A DNA stretch of 64,000 nucleotides from Polyodon spathula (GCF_017654505.1 NC_054565.1:4072890-4136889); one strand, 5' to 3'. Positions 13,073 to 23,514 are shown, numbered from the stretch's first letter. Notes: generated from the letters alone by a model not told the origin. Numbers and translations: made by a program.

Positions 13073-14640
13073 AGAACAGAAGAACATAAGAAAGTTTACA
13101 AACGAAAGGAGGCCATTCAGCCCATCTTGCTCGTTTGGTTGTTAGTAGCTTATTGATCCCAGAATCTCATCAAGCATCATCTTGAAGGATCCCAGGGTGT
13201 CAGCTTCAACAACATTACTGGGGAGCTGATTCCAGACCCTCACAATTCGCTGTGTAAAAAAGTGCCTCCTATTTTCTGTTCTGAATGCTCCTTTATTTAA
13301 TCTCCATTTGTGACCCTGGTCCTTGTTTCTTTTTTTAAGGCCAAAAAAGTCCCCTGGGTTGACATTGTCAATACCTTTTAGAATTTTGAATGCTTGAATT
13401 AGGTCGCCACGTAGTCTTCTTTGTTCAAGACTGAACAGATTCAATTCTTTTAGCCTGTCTCCATATGACATGCCTTTTAAACCTGGGATAATTCTGGTTG
13501 CTCTTCTTTGCACTCTTTCTAGAGCAGCAATATCCTTTTTGTAACGAGGTGACCAGAACTGAACACAATATTCTAGGTGAGGTCTTACTAATGCATTGTA
13601 CAGTTTTAACATTACTTCCCTTGATTTAAATTCAACACTTCTCACAATATATCCGACCATCTTGTTGGCCTTTTTTATAGCTTCCCCGCATTGTCTAGAT
13701 GAAGACATTTCTGAGTCAACATAAACTCCCAGGTCTTTTTCATAGTTCCCTTCTTCAGTTTCAGTATCTCCCATATGATATTTATAATGCACATTCTTTT
13801 TGCTTGCATGTATCTAAATCATTAATGTAGATTAGGAATAGCAGAGGACCTATTCCTGTACTCCTGTACAACCCCTGTGTCAAGAGACTGTTGCATGATC
13901 TTGGTTAACGGTTTGTAAATAACTTCTTTCATTTCTTTGAGTACTACTGGGAGGATCTCATCCAGCCCAGGGGATTTATTTATTTTAAGAGCTCCTAGTC
14001 ACTTTAACACTTCTGCCTCAGTTATGCTAAAGTTATTTAAAATTGGATAGAAACAGGTCGAGATGTGACCGTGCCCTCCTTTGTAAAAACCTGTGAAAAG
14101 TAATCATTTAATATATTTCCTATTTTGTTCTCTTGCTGTTATAATATTGGAAAAACATTTTGGAATTGGTTTTAGCCCCTTTAGCAATATTGATTTCTAT
14201 TTCTCTCTTGGCCTTTCTAACTTTCTTTTTGACTTGCGTTTGCAGTTCCGTGTACTCTTTCTGTGTACTTTGTTTTTGGTCCTTTTTAAATGCTCTGTAA
14301 AGTGCCTTTTTTGCTGAATATTTTTTTTTTAAATTGATCTATTAAACCATTTTGGCAATTTTGTTTTAGATTTTGATTTGTCTACTTTTGGGAAGTAATT
14401 GTTTTGCACCTTTGTTACTATATTAAAAAATAAAAAAAAACAGCCATCCTTTTCTGTGGATGTTTTCTCTGTTTTACTCCAATCTACTTCTGTTAGTCTC
14501 TGTTTCATACCTTCATAGTTTGCTTTTCTAAAATTGTAAACCTTAGCTTTAGTCATTACTTTTGGGGTTTTAAAAAATACTTCTGGTAACAAACCCCTTT
14601 CCTTAACCACTGGACCACCTTGGCCTCCGCAATAACTTTA
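13073..14640 (-). mobile_element. CR1-like LINE, 5'-truncated and internally deleted
   Basis: Minus strand. The 217-codon frame 13792-13142 encodes the C-terminal part of a CR1/L2-type reverse transcriptase: EKDLGVYVD, LYNALVRPHLEYCVQFWSP, ALERVQRRATRIIPGL, FSLEQRRLRGDLIQAFKI. Upstream, 14040-13860 encodes the N-terminal reverse transcriptase motif KSPGLDEILP..LKEM and 14610-14329 the linker VYNFRKANYEGM...VDWSK. Between about 13860 and 13830 the text jumps from the SLDTGVVQ motif to a LIYINDLD-like motif, so the catalytic palm is deleted. The 3' end is the gagaggaggcc/cgtttgg-type end near 13080-13135. It cannot move itself. Confidence 0.85.
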
Positions 14641-14689
14641 GAAACATCATGATATAAGCAAAGAAAAACAAGATCAGGGAATTTAGCAC

Positions 14690-14870
14690 AACAATACTTT
14701 TCTAGTAGCTTACTGATCCCTGACTTTCATCTAATTGGCTTTTAAAGACATCCTGATGACTCTGCAGCAACACTGTTCTAGTGACCCATTTCAAACACTC
14801 CCAACTCTGTGAGAAGAAGTGTCTCCTCTAATCCTTCTTTGTTACAGGCTAAATAAATGAATTTCCCTTG
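14690..14870 (-). mobile_element. CR1-like LINE 3' fragment
   Basis: The plus-strand text (stagtagctta ctgatccc ... tctgtgagaagaagtgtctcc pattern) parallels the 3' region of the 13.1-kb copy, read on the minus strand. Decayed. Confidence 0.5.
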
Positions 14871-14949
14871 AGTGTTGATTGTCTGTTAACGCCACTGCAA
14901 GGGATGTTTCCCAGTCATCAACAATCACTGCTGTAGAGTCTCTTTCAGT

Positions 14950-15075
14950 AGGACCTTGGTTTTACATGTCATCCGAAGGACGGAGCACAAGGAGGTTAAG
15001 TAACCTGCTGTCTGTTGCCCCTCAATTTCTAACTGTACTCTAGTCCTGGACTCTCTGCTGTGCTTGAAAGAGTGA
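14950..15075 (-). mobile_element. SINE fragment
   Basis: Contains the SINE core 'ggagcacaaggaggttaagt' (minus orientation) shared with 12990 and 38625, followed by tRNA-like gtcctggactctctgctgtg. Ends not defined. Confidence 0.5.
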
Positions 15076-15249
15076 CTACATTAACTTAAACTTTTTAAAA
15101 CATGTAGTCTCCTCTAATCGTTTGTTTTTTTTTGTTACAGACTAAATAGATTTAGTTCCCTCAACTGTTGTCTCACATATTTAGGGTTGGTTGAGTGTAC
15201 AAGGAAAACTGACTCTGGAAAGGAATTAACAATCAATGCCAGCACACCG

Positions 15250-15640
15250 AAGATCCAGAATTCAGAACACAGAACCAGGGAGGACGTTCGGCCCATCAGT
15301 GCAGCAGCTGATTGATCTCTAAACTGTTAAGTCTGGTCTTAAAGGATCCCAGTCCTAACAACATAACATGGTAACCCATTCCATCCCCTCACCACACTCT
15401 GTGAGAAGGTGTTTCCTGCCCTCTGTCCTGTGTCTATCCACACTTAATTTCCAGGAGTGTCCTCCGGCCCTGGTGTCAGTGCTGTGCTTGAGGTATTAGT
15501 TTGGGTTAACTTTGTCAACACCTTTCAAGTTTTTAAAGACTTCAGTCAAGTCCGCCTAACTCTTCTTTGTTCAAGCTAAACAAATCCAGTACCCTCTTCA
15601 CAGCTCATTTCTTTAAGCCATGGGATTAATCTTCACCTTT
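15250..15640 (-). mobile_element. CR1-like LINE 3' fragment
   Basis: On the minus strand this runs through a frame-broken RRxR..LKSLKxxKV segment, a GNTFSQSVV..WNGLP segment and a final 'gggccgaacgtcctccctgg'. The same order is found in the 13.1-kb and 36.4-kb copies. Heavily mutated. Confidence 0.65.
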
Positions 15641-16179
15641 ATGATTGCTTCCCCGTTGCTGATAGAAATGAGTCTATCGCAACACCAAGGTCTTTCTTTC
15701 ACACCCATTGTGTATTTCAATCCTACATTTTTCCTACTGAAAAGAGACTCAGTAATACAATTGTGAAATGTTTCAATAAGAAATATGCACTCCATAATGG
15801 GTGTGAAAGAATGAAAGAAGCAGCTCAACCACAACACCTGCTATAATGAGCATGTTTATGAGCCGAGTGTTTGCAGCACTGTAGATATGAAATTCCAGAG
15901 AATGCTTCATTTTGCATAACTGATAACTAATCATTCTATTGCCTTTAATACTGTATATGGGGCCCCCTGTCTGCACCATGCTGACCCCAGCACTGATCCT
16001 GCACTGTTTTAAGAGAACAATGGAGATCACTGATACTGTGTCAATAGATTTGGATCATAGGTTATAGAGGAAATAGTTTTCAAGTGAAGTATGGAAATTT
16101 GGAAGAGGAGGGCATCACACAATATCACAGTGTAGAGAAAGAAAGGGTCCTTGATGAGGCTTCAGTGAGGAAGAAGTGC
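15641..16179. other. Upstream region of the secreted-peptide gene
   Basis: AT-rich DNA with no recognisable repeat. Only the last about 50 bases show clear promoter elements, listed separately. Confidence 0.4.
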
Positions 16180-16230
16180 ATTTGCATGGGAGAGGGTATA
16201 AAACAGAGCAGGGTGGAGGGACCAGAGCAG
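16180..16230 (+). promoter_or_regulatory. Octamer plus TATA core promoter
   Basis: ATTTGCAT (16180-16187), a perfect POU/octamer site, lies 10 bases before TATAAAA (16197-16203). The expected start of transcription is about 16227, which leaves a roughly 40-base 5' leader before ATG 16268. Position and spacing relative to the signal-peptide exon make this a strong promoter call. Confidence 0.7.
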
Positions 16231-16267
16231 CTGAAGCGTGGAAAAGCAGCATCAACACCTTGTCAAG

Positions 16268-16334
16268 ATGAAACCCTGGACTACAAGAGCCATTCTCCTC
16301 TCGGTCCTGACAGCATGGCTTCTGTCAGGGGCTG
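16268..16334 (+). CDS. Exon 1: signal peptide
   Basis: ATG to GCT plus one base, 67 nt, donor gtaaga. Encodes a basic start, a hydrophobic core AILLSVLTAWLL and a small-residue SGA cleavage region. Confidence 0.8.
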
Positions 16335-18764
16335 GTAAGACTGCCTTTATCCTGAGTAACATGGGGAGGGAGGGAGGGAGGGATTGCATTGATTGCCTTC
16401 AACCTGAAATAAATGGGGGAAAAGATGGCATTGACTGACTTTCAACAGAATAACAGAAGGGTAGGGAGATAGCAGACAGCCTTCCACCACATAGGCACCT
16501 AACCCACGGGTCAGAAGGGGCACGTGCCCCTGCACTTTGAATATTGGGGTCAGACTATATATTTTGGCCTTCCACTTTTCTTCCTTCATAATATATGTAT
16601 TGTGTTTGACATTGGTTTTGTTTTTAAAGGTTTAAAGTAAAATAAAAAAATTGAAAGCTAACAATTACAAAAAAAAACTTGTTTATTAAGGGAATGGTGG
16701 GAATGGTGATCATGAGAGAGAACAATTTTTGAGAGAGTATGAGTATGAGCCCGTTATTAAAAATGAAATAAGAAGTTAGCAGGCTACTGTTGCTGCGGGG
16801 CTATGAATGAGTTTAAGATCAATTTCCACCAAAATCTTTTATTTCGTTTAACTTAGATTAAGTAACTATAGCAAATAGTTTCATTTCAAAATCACATAAG
16901 CTGATTTAACTTTAGTGAAAAAGTTGGCTACAATAATTATTTTCATTAAAAACGTGTAACTTTTGTTCTTTGCTGATATTAATGTTAAGCATTCATATCA
17001 AAACTTGTGTACTTGCTAATAATTTAAATTCCCTTTAGTTTAATATTAAACATTTAAGATAAAGTTATATTATGTCCATAAATGATTCTGAACATGTAGA
17101 AATAAAATAGCTCATTGTTTACAATTAAAAAACACTGGATGTCCATTTTAGCATCATAAAACAAGTTTTCACGACATGTGCAAAAGATTTAATGAATATT
17201 GTTGCATTTTTTATAATCTGTCGATTTGAATGTATTTTTTCACATTTAGTTAGCCTGGTTTTAAAAACACTGTTCAGATGTATGTGTTTTTGACAGTCCT
17301 TGTCATAAGTATGGTGGAGTGAGCTATCGTGAATCATGCTACTTTCACGTTGTGTTCTGTATATCTGTTTAACCTATTTCAGTTTGCTGCTATTTCCATA
17401 AGCTGCGAAACAAAGGGTTTAGCCTCAGCAAGCACAGGTGGAAGAATCTCGGGTCGGGATGGGGATTTAGGTAGTTCAATATCTTTGCCCCCCCCCCCCC
17501 ACACACTTTTAAACGAAGTTAGGTGCCCCTGTTCCGCTGGGATAACATAGTGGAGGTTGCAGGCTTTTCCTAAATGCTGCACTATTGAATAATCAACTTA
17601 CAATAAGAATATCCTTCTTTGTTCTTAATTTGTACATTGCCATTTAAAAGAATGATTTCCCCCCTCCATTTCCTCTGTGTGCAGATGCAAGGCGCCTCCT
17701 TGAGGACTCTGAAGAGCTGAGAGATGATGATTACCAGGCCAGCAAGAGAGAACTGGGTAAGATCCATTCTTCCAGAACTCAATCCCATATTCTCAACACA
17801 GAGGTTTGTCTACTTGTCTTGGGGTTTGATTTGATGAGCCTATACTCCACTAGAAGAAGACACAGCATTTAGTGAACTTGAAAACTCCCATGTGTTGCAT
17901 CAACCACCTCCCACCATGGGGACTCCTTATTTACCCCTAAGAAATAAGAGGTTGATTCAGACCAGAAGGATTCCCTGGTACTGTAAAATGCAGCTGTGGT
18001 TTATCCATGTGAATAGCCAAATCAACTTGTTGTTTCTTATCAAACAGATGCAAATCCCAGTTTTGCTAATAGGGCCGTTTGCATTCTCCATTCCATGCTG
18101 TCATTCCTTTCATAGCTCTGTATACAACACAGGACTGCTCTCATTAAAAATGTAACCACAGCCTGTGTTTACAGATCTCAGCAACACAGGACTGCTCTCA
18201 TTAAAAATGTAACCACAGCCTGTGTTTACAGATCTCAACAACACAGGACTGCTCTCATTGAAAATGTAACCACAGCCTGTGTTTACAGATCTCAGCAACA
18301 CAGGACTGCTCTCATTAAAAATGTAACCACAGCCTGTGTTTACAGATCTCAGCAACACAAGACTGCTCTCATTAAAAATGTAACCACAGCCTGTGTTTAC
18401 AGATCTCAGCAACACAGGACTGCTCTCATTAAAAATGTAACCACAGCCTGTGTTTACAGATCTCAGCAACACAGGACTGCTCTCATTAAAAATGTAACCA
18501 CAGCCTGTGTTTACAGATCTCAGCAACACAAGACTGCTCTCATTAAAAATGTAACCACAGCCTGTGTTTACAGATCTCAACAACACAGGACTGCTCTCAT
18601 TAAAAATGTAACCACAGCCTGTGTTTACAGATCTCAGCAACACAGGACTGCTCTCATTAAAAATGTAACCACAGCCTGTGTTTACAGATCTCAGCAACAC
18701 TTTGGAAGACTCAGAGGAGCAGGAAGGAGCACTGGAGAACAAGAGAGAGCTGGGTAAGGAAGGA

Positions 18765-18820
<56 letters not shown>

Positions 18821-19044
18821 ACCTTATTTGCAGGATGACAAAAAAAAAAAAACAAAGTCCTGGACAGACCACATAATTTGTTTAGAAACTCAACCTGACT
18901 AATCATCACTAATCATGCATAAATAAATTTTACAAAAATCATGCATTTTTGTAAAAAAATAATGTAATTGTATGTAAAAATAATGTGATATCTTGTAACA
19001 ATTGTAAGTCGTCCTGGATAAGGGCGTCTGCTAAGAAATAAATA

Positions 19045-19103
<59 letters not shown>

Positions 19104-21612
19104 CATCAAGGGCTAGTGTATATCTGCCTGCCTGTGTTCAGTGTCCTATGAAGTTGTGCACTGCAGTCGAGGGAATCCTTCATTGCTTCATGAAGCTCTG
19201 TTCTCCCTCTTCCAGAGGCAGAGGATTCAGGCAACAGTGATGCTGAACTGGACAGTGATGGACTCAAAGGAGAGCGGGAGTTGGGTGAGTCCTTTGAAAA
19301 GCACGCCTGGGTAGTGTGTGGGCACAACGTTAAACCTTCAAGAGGAGCACATGTAGAATTACAGCTGAAAGACGTAAGGCCAAACCCCAGTGAATCTGAG
19401 CACATCTAGCTGCTGTTTCTCTACTGGCACTAACACACACCCCAGTGAATCTGAACACATCTAGCTGCTGTTTCTCTACTGGCACTAACACACACCCCAG
19501 TGAATCTGAACACATCTAGCTGCTGTTTCTCTACTGGCACTAACACAAACTCCAGTGAATCTGAGCACATCTAGCTGCTGTTTCTCTACTGGCACTAACA
19601 CAAACTCCAGTGAATCTGAGCACATCTAGCTGCTGTTTCTCTACTGGCACTAACACAAACCCCAGTGAATCTGAGCACATCTAGCTGCTATTTCTCTACT
19701 GACACTAACACAGAGTACCATATTTGTTTCCTAATGCATGTCTAACTGTATAAACCTATTTTTGTTTTACCTGATAGGAGACAATATGATGGAGAAAAGA
19801 GCGGACAGTGAGTATAGACGGTGTATAGCTTCTTCTGTTGAGTGTGTTTCTGTATGTCTGCCTGTCTGTCTGTCTGTCTGCCTGCCGGTCTGTCTGTCTG
19901 TCTGTTACACTGAAGCGAAAGAGGAAAACACAAAGATTGAGGGATATACACTTTGATAATATTTCATGTTTGCATTTAACATGTGTTGATGCAGCACCTT
20001 TAATAAGACTTATTGTATTAATTAATCTCCTCACATGTCAGTAAGAAGGATCGCCCAACTGAGATATAATAACTTGACTGAAAGATTGTCCTGTTCCCTT
20101 ACCTTTTTATCAAGGCTAGGATGGGAATAAGATTCAGTGAAAAACCTGAAATAGAAATTTAGACAACAGCTAATAACAGATATCAGATTTAAAGAGCATT
20201 GAAAGCAAGAGAGAACAAATGGGCCTAGAGAGTTGATTTGAAGTGAGCGACTGTGGGAGCCGCACACACTACAGCTGGGAGAGAGATCCAGAGAGTCGGG
20301 GCCATGAAGCTAAAAGAGCCGCTCTCCCAGTGTGGGGCGCTTTTGCTTGGGTATAACAAGCAGGCCAGAGTCAAAGGACCTCAGCTTGCGGGCAGGGACA
20401 CAGCAGCTCAGCTGGCTGGAGAGATACTCTGGACCTGTGTGATGAAGGGCCTTGTAGGCAAGCAGGAGAATTTTGAGAGTAATCCTGAACTTTACAGGTA
20501 GCCGTTGCAGCTGGGCGAGACAGGGGGTCTTGTGATCATGTTTTTGTGCATAAGTCTGTGTGCTTCTTTTCATATATAATGCAGACTAAAATATCTTTCT
20601 GTTAGTAAGTGCCATCACCATCTAGTGCATAGCAGTGAATTGAAAGCAGAAGGAAGTGTGATCCAGTCACTGGCTCTTCTATAAAGACACTCTGACTGAT
20701 CCAGCCTGGATTACGTACATATATCTAAGACAGGCAACTAGAACTGAAGAGCAGCTCCTGAACTCAGGTGAAAACATCAGAACACACACTCTAACAAAAT
20801 GAAATCTGAAGCTCCTTACTGTTAATCAATCTTGTTTCATGTACATTGAAATCCTAATCCAAATGTGGAGAGTTCCTCGACATGGTCAGTGTTTAAATAG
20901 AAGGGATGCAAAGTACTGTTTGTTTAATGATCTTCACGTGCTTTCTGTCTTCTGAAGTGGATTCTGAAGTGGTCCTGACACAGTCCATGGTAGTGAAGAA
21001 GGATGCCCTGTCCAAAAGATACTACAGAAGTAAGTGTCTGTCTCTCTGGAGCGGCTCCCGGTTTGGGTGAACTGCAGGGATTGTAGGCTGCAGGTCAATT
21101 GATTGAAGACATTGAGAAACACTTTAGTATTGCAACATATTCTACCAGGGAGTGTTTTCATAGTTCTGGACAGACTGGAGAAAACCCTTTGAAATGTGCC
21201 CCTTGGTGTCTTCATTAAGCCTGTAACAGCTATCCAAATCAAGTGATATTCTCAGAGGAACAGAAAACATTACAGTAAATGTGACACAAACATGAATATA
21301 AAGTGAACTATTAAATCCAATAACCACTATTTCTGTTTTTCTTTCTCTTTGGAACAGCTTTCTGTTGTAAGTATTTTATTTAATGATGGTACATGAACAT
21401 GTAGAAATGAATTGTCTATGTGTTTTAAATTGTATTTAATGGGGTGTGTTTATTTCATTTACAGATTATAGCATATGTGCTCATGGTAAGTGTGAATCTG
21501 ATATTTTAAGAGGATTTGGGTTTAGAATGCATAGCTGACCAAAAGCCTCAAACGTCTGTAACACAAGTAAGGAGTCTGTGTGCTACAAGAGTGCTAGAAT
21601 GTGACTGTACAC

Positions 21613-21643
<31 letters not shown>

Positions 21644-23514
21644 TATTATTATTATTTTTTATTTATTATTTATTTATTTATTTTTTTAGCAGACACCCTT
21701 ATCCAGGGCCACTTACAATCGTAAGCAACACAATACACATGTACTGTGCGCTTCACAAGAAATGAATACATGTTAACAATGGGGCCTCCTGCAGCTGATG
21801 CTGACAATATGGAACGGGGTATTATTGTATAATAGTATGAATGAGCTGCTCTTAATAAGAAATTACATCTTTATTTAATACATACTCACATAGTGATTTG
21901 TTCTGTATCCTGTGGGAGGGTATATAAAGAAGGAGCCCTGGCTTTGGATTTTGCCAATAATAGAAATGTACAAATAGAGCTACACTCCTTTCAAATCTAT
22001 AGCTCTCTAATACACTACTGAGGCCCCATTCTTGTATAAAGCAGCCACTGCAGTGACTTCAAATGGACTGAGCTCAATATATAACTTTTATCTTTCACAG
22101 TAAGGTACAGATGCTACTATGGTAAGTAAATGGATTCTACTTTATTTTATCCAGCAATCAGTGGGATTTATTTATTATTTTCAATCAGGGCACACATTGT
22201 TTATCAGTGTAACTTTGCTGAGAGGCTTCAATGGCTCAGTGGTTAGAGTGCTGGGCTGCAGTGTGGAAGGTAGTGGGTTTGAGTAGCTCAGTGGATAGAG
22301 AGCTGGGCTGCAGTGTGGAAGGTAGTGGGTTTGAGTAGCTCAGTGGATAGAGTGCTGGGCTGCAGTGTGGAAGGCAATGGGTTTGAGTAGCTCAGTGGTT
22401 AGAGTGCTGGGCTGCAGTGTGGAAGGCAGTGGGTTTGAGTAGCTCAGTGGTTAGTGCTGGGCTGCAGTGTGGAAGGTAGTGGGTTTGAGTAGCTCAGTGG
22501 TTAGAGTGCTGGGCTGCAGTGTGGAAGGCAGTGGGTTTGAGTAGCTCAGTGGTTAGAGTGCTGGGCTGCAGTGTGGAAGGCAGTGGGTTTGAGTAGCTCA
22601 GTGGATAGAGTGCTGGGCTGCAGTGTGGAAGGCAGTGGGTTTGAGTAGCTCAGTGGTTAGAGTGCTGGGCTGCAGTGTGGGGTAGTGGGTTTGAGTAGCT
22701 CAGTGGTTAGTGCTGGGCTGCAGTGTGGAAGAGGATTAACCGCTATTGGAACACAGATGTTTGTGTTAAGCACGGTAATAGACTTTCAATGTATACGTTT
22801 TAGATCTAAACGTTTGTTGAGACAGTTCAAGGTAGCAGTGTTTACCTATTTCCTGGATGTTTGCCTTTTGGGATAACTCTGTAAAGAATAAAAGGGATCA
22901 GATTCTATGGTGGTGTTTCTGAGCTGTTGAACATTTCTCATTATATACAGGTTACGAACACTGTCAAGCCGAAATAGCTCAGCTGGGAGAGCGTTAGACT
23001 GAAGATCTAAAAGTCCCTGGTTCAATCTTGGGTTTTGGCAAGACAAGGCTTCTTTTCAAAACATACCCTTGATCTTTTGTGAGAGCACATTCTTTTCTTC
23101 AGTGTAATTTGAGGAAATAACAACGATTTCCATTACATGAGAGTAGATGTTAAAACTTCATGCTGATTTGAACTCGGCTCTCGCCAAGATAAGCACCAAC
23201 TAAGACGTAGCTTTACAGTAAACTAATGTGATCCATCTGCATCTCCATCCATTTGCTTTCCATCTGATGATGTAGATATCCTTCAGTTGGTATTGATTGC
23301 TGAAGTGTAATGCTGGCTCCAGGGATCAGCTTATTTTGCCTTACCAGTGCATCAGCACACACAATGGCTGCAATACTGGCTCCGGAGATCAACCCAGTGT
23401 GGTCTCCCCGGCGCATCAGCATGACAACTGTGGTGGGAAAATTACATGCCATGCAATTTATGTACTAACCTCTGAGCTGTTTGTTCATGTGTTTGTTTAG
23501 CCTGTGTGACTTAA
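16268..23514 (+). CDS. Secreted Cys/Tyr-rich peptide precursor, ten exons (novel, unrecognised)
   Basis: Model: join of 16268-16334, 17685-17756, 18688-18753, 19216-19284, 19781-19807, 20958-21029, 21358-21366, 21465-21485, 22101-22121 and 23501-23514, 145 residues. All nine introns are phase 1 with gtaag or gtgag donors. Residues 1-22 form a signal peptide (MKPWTTRAILLSVLTAWLLS...). Residues 23-91 are three acidic modules, each ending in KREL or EREL. Exon 6 ends SKRYYR, with a dibasic site at 120-121. The predicted 24-residue C-terminal peptide has Cys at 6, 11, 18 and 22 (C-x4-C-x6-C-x3-C), seven Tyr and three Arg, and no acidic residue. An acidic pro-region ahead of a cationic Cys peptide is typical of host-defence or signalling peptide precursors; that role is inference. 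I recognise no named family. AATAAA at 23572 follows the stop. The C-terminal exon choice is the least certain part. Confidence 0.72.
17685..17756 (+). CDS. Exon 2: acidic module 1
   Basis: 72 nt between a pyrimidine-rich tract ending gtgtgcag and donor gtaaga. Encodes ARRLLEDSEELRDDDYQ then ASKREL; 9 acidic and 5 basic residues with the junction Asp. Confidence 0.78.
18118..18687 (+). repeat. 57-bp minisatellite, ten copies, carrying the exon 3 splice acceptor
   Basis: Ten units of 57 bp end in tttacag at 18174 and every 57 bases up to 18687. Each unit is followed by atctcaRcaacac, which is also the start of exon 3. The last acceptor is the one used by the exon. Units differ by only a few bases, so amplification is recent. 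The long minus-strand open frame here is an artefact of 57 being a multiple of three. Confidence 0.95.
18688..18753 (+). CDS. Exon 3: acidic module 2
   Basis: 66 nt after the tenth tttacag, donor gtaagg. Encodes LSNTLEDSEEQEGALEN then KREL. It resembles exon 2 in the EDSEE core and the KREL end, so the two arose by exon duplication. Confidence 0.78.
18763..18820. repeat. (GAAA)n microsatellite
   Basis: About 14 GAAA units starting nine bases inside intron 3, immediately after the donor. Confidence 0.95.
18940..19100 (+). mobile_element. L2-type 3' tail with (AAT)n
   Basis: 'gtaagtcgtcctggataagg' followed by gcgtctgctaa and about 17 AAT units is the 3' tail shared by L2 LINEs and their partner SINEs. 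Only the tail is present. Confidence 0.65.
19216..19284 (+). CDS. Exon 4: acidic module 3
   Basis: 69 nt after tcttccag, donor gtgagt. Encodes AEDSGNSDAELDSDGLKG then EREL. The third and most diverged copy of the acidic module. Confidence 0.75.
19387..19712. repeat. 55-bp minisatellite, six copies
   Basis: Units start with ccagtgaatctga at 19387, 19442, 19497, 19552, 19607 and 19662. The array lies in intron 4 and is unrelated to the 57-bp array. Confidence 0.95.
19781..19807 (+). CDS. Exon 5: linker
   Basis: 27 nt encoding DNMMEKRAD across the junction, donor gtgagt. The acceptor text is tagGAG, so a second acceptor at 19777 would add one Gly in frame. Confidence 0.62.
19857..19905. repeat. 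(CTGT)n-like microsatellite
   Basis: Irregular CTGT/CTGC run in intron 5, about 50 bases past the donor. Confidence 0.85.
20150..20580 (-). mobile_element. L2-like LINE, reverse transcriptase C-terminal remnant
   Basis: Minus strand encodes LPVKFRITLKILLLAYKAL, GPEYLSSQL, then after a frameshift a PTLWISLP..VAHFKSTL*AHLF segment. This is the C-terminal signature of L2/Rex1-type reverse transcriptases. Stops and a frameshift show it is dead. It sits in intron 5 of the peptide gene. Confidence 0.8.
20958..21029 (+). CDS. Exon 6: end of pro-region and dibasic site
   Basis: 72 nt, donor gtaagt. Encodes DSEVVLTQSMVV, KKDAL, then SKRYYR. The SKR cleavage site separates the acidic part from the Tyr/Cys-rich end. 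A second in-frame gaag acceptor lies 12 bases downstream. Confidence 0.72.
21358..21366 (+). CDS. Exon 7: 9-nt microexon
   Basis: CTTTCTGTT between a strong pyrimidine tract (ttctgtttttctttctcttt, ggaacag) and donor gtaagtatt. Adds TFC. If the donor is not used the frame ends four codons later at TAA. Confidence 0.6.
21465..21485 (+). CDS. Exon 8: 21-nt microexon
   Basis: Between tttcatttacag and gtaagtgtg. Encodes YYSICAH in phase. Confidence 0.62.
21614..21725 (-). mobile_element. (TAT)n plus L2-type tail, minus orientation
   Basis: A TAT-rich microsatellite (21614-21688) runs into 'gcagacacccttatccaggg' then ccacttacaa, the inverse of the 3' tail seen at 19005. Only the tail is recognisable. 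Confidence 0.6.
22101..22121 (+). CDS. Exon 9: 21-nt microexon
   Basis: Between ttatctttcacag and gtaagtaaa. Encodes VRYRCYY in phase. Read through the donor it would give GK then TAA, an amidation-type end. Confidence 0.6.
22208..22735 (+). repeat. 52-bp minisatellite built from a tRNA-like half
   Basis: About ten units of 50-52 bp, each containing agctcagtggttagagtgct then gggctgcag. The first unit reads ggctcagtggttagagtgc, a good Pol III A box. This is tandem amplification of the 5' half of a tRNA-derived sequence in intron 9. Confidence 0.9.
22968..23040 (+). tRNA. tRNA-Phe (GAA) copy, probably decaying
   Basis: 73 nt fold as a full cloverleaf: acceptor GCCGAAA/TTTTGGC, D arm GCTC..GAGC, anticodon stem TTAGA/TCTAA with loop CTGAAGA (anticodon GAA), T arm CCTGG TTCAATC TTGGG, discriminator A. 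The A box is intact, but the B box ends CTT rather than CCC, giving two G-U pairs in the T stem, and the acceptor has a G-U at 4-69. A TTTT terminator lies at 23053-23056. It may be transcribed but looks like an old copy. It lies within intron 9 of the peptide gene. Confidence 0.72.

Noticed and set aside
16494..17527. GGCACCTAAC and its inverse GTTAGGTGCC, 1 kb apart in intron 1
   Set aside because: Ten-base inverted ends could mark a DNA element, but there is no target duplication or internal coding, and ten bases is weak evidence.
18110..18742. 210-codon minus-strand frame with eleven near-identical 19-residue repeats
   Set aside because: It is the back strand of the 57-bp minisatellite; 57 is a multiple of three, so an open frame repeats automatically. 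No start context, splice sites or homologue.
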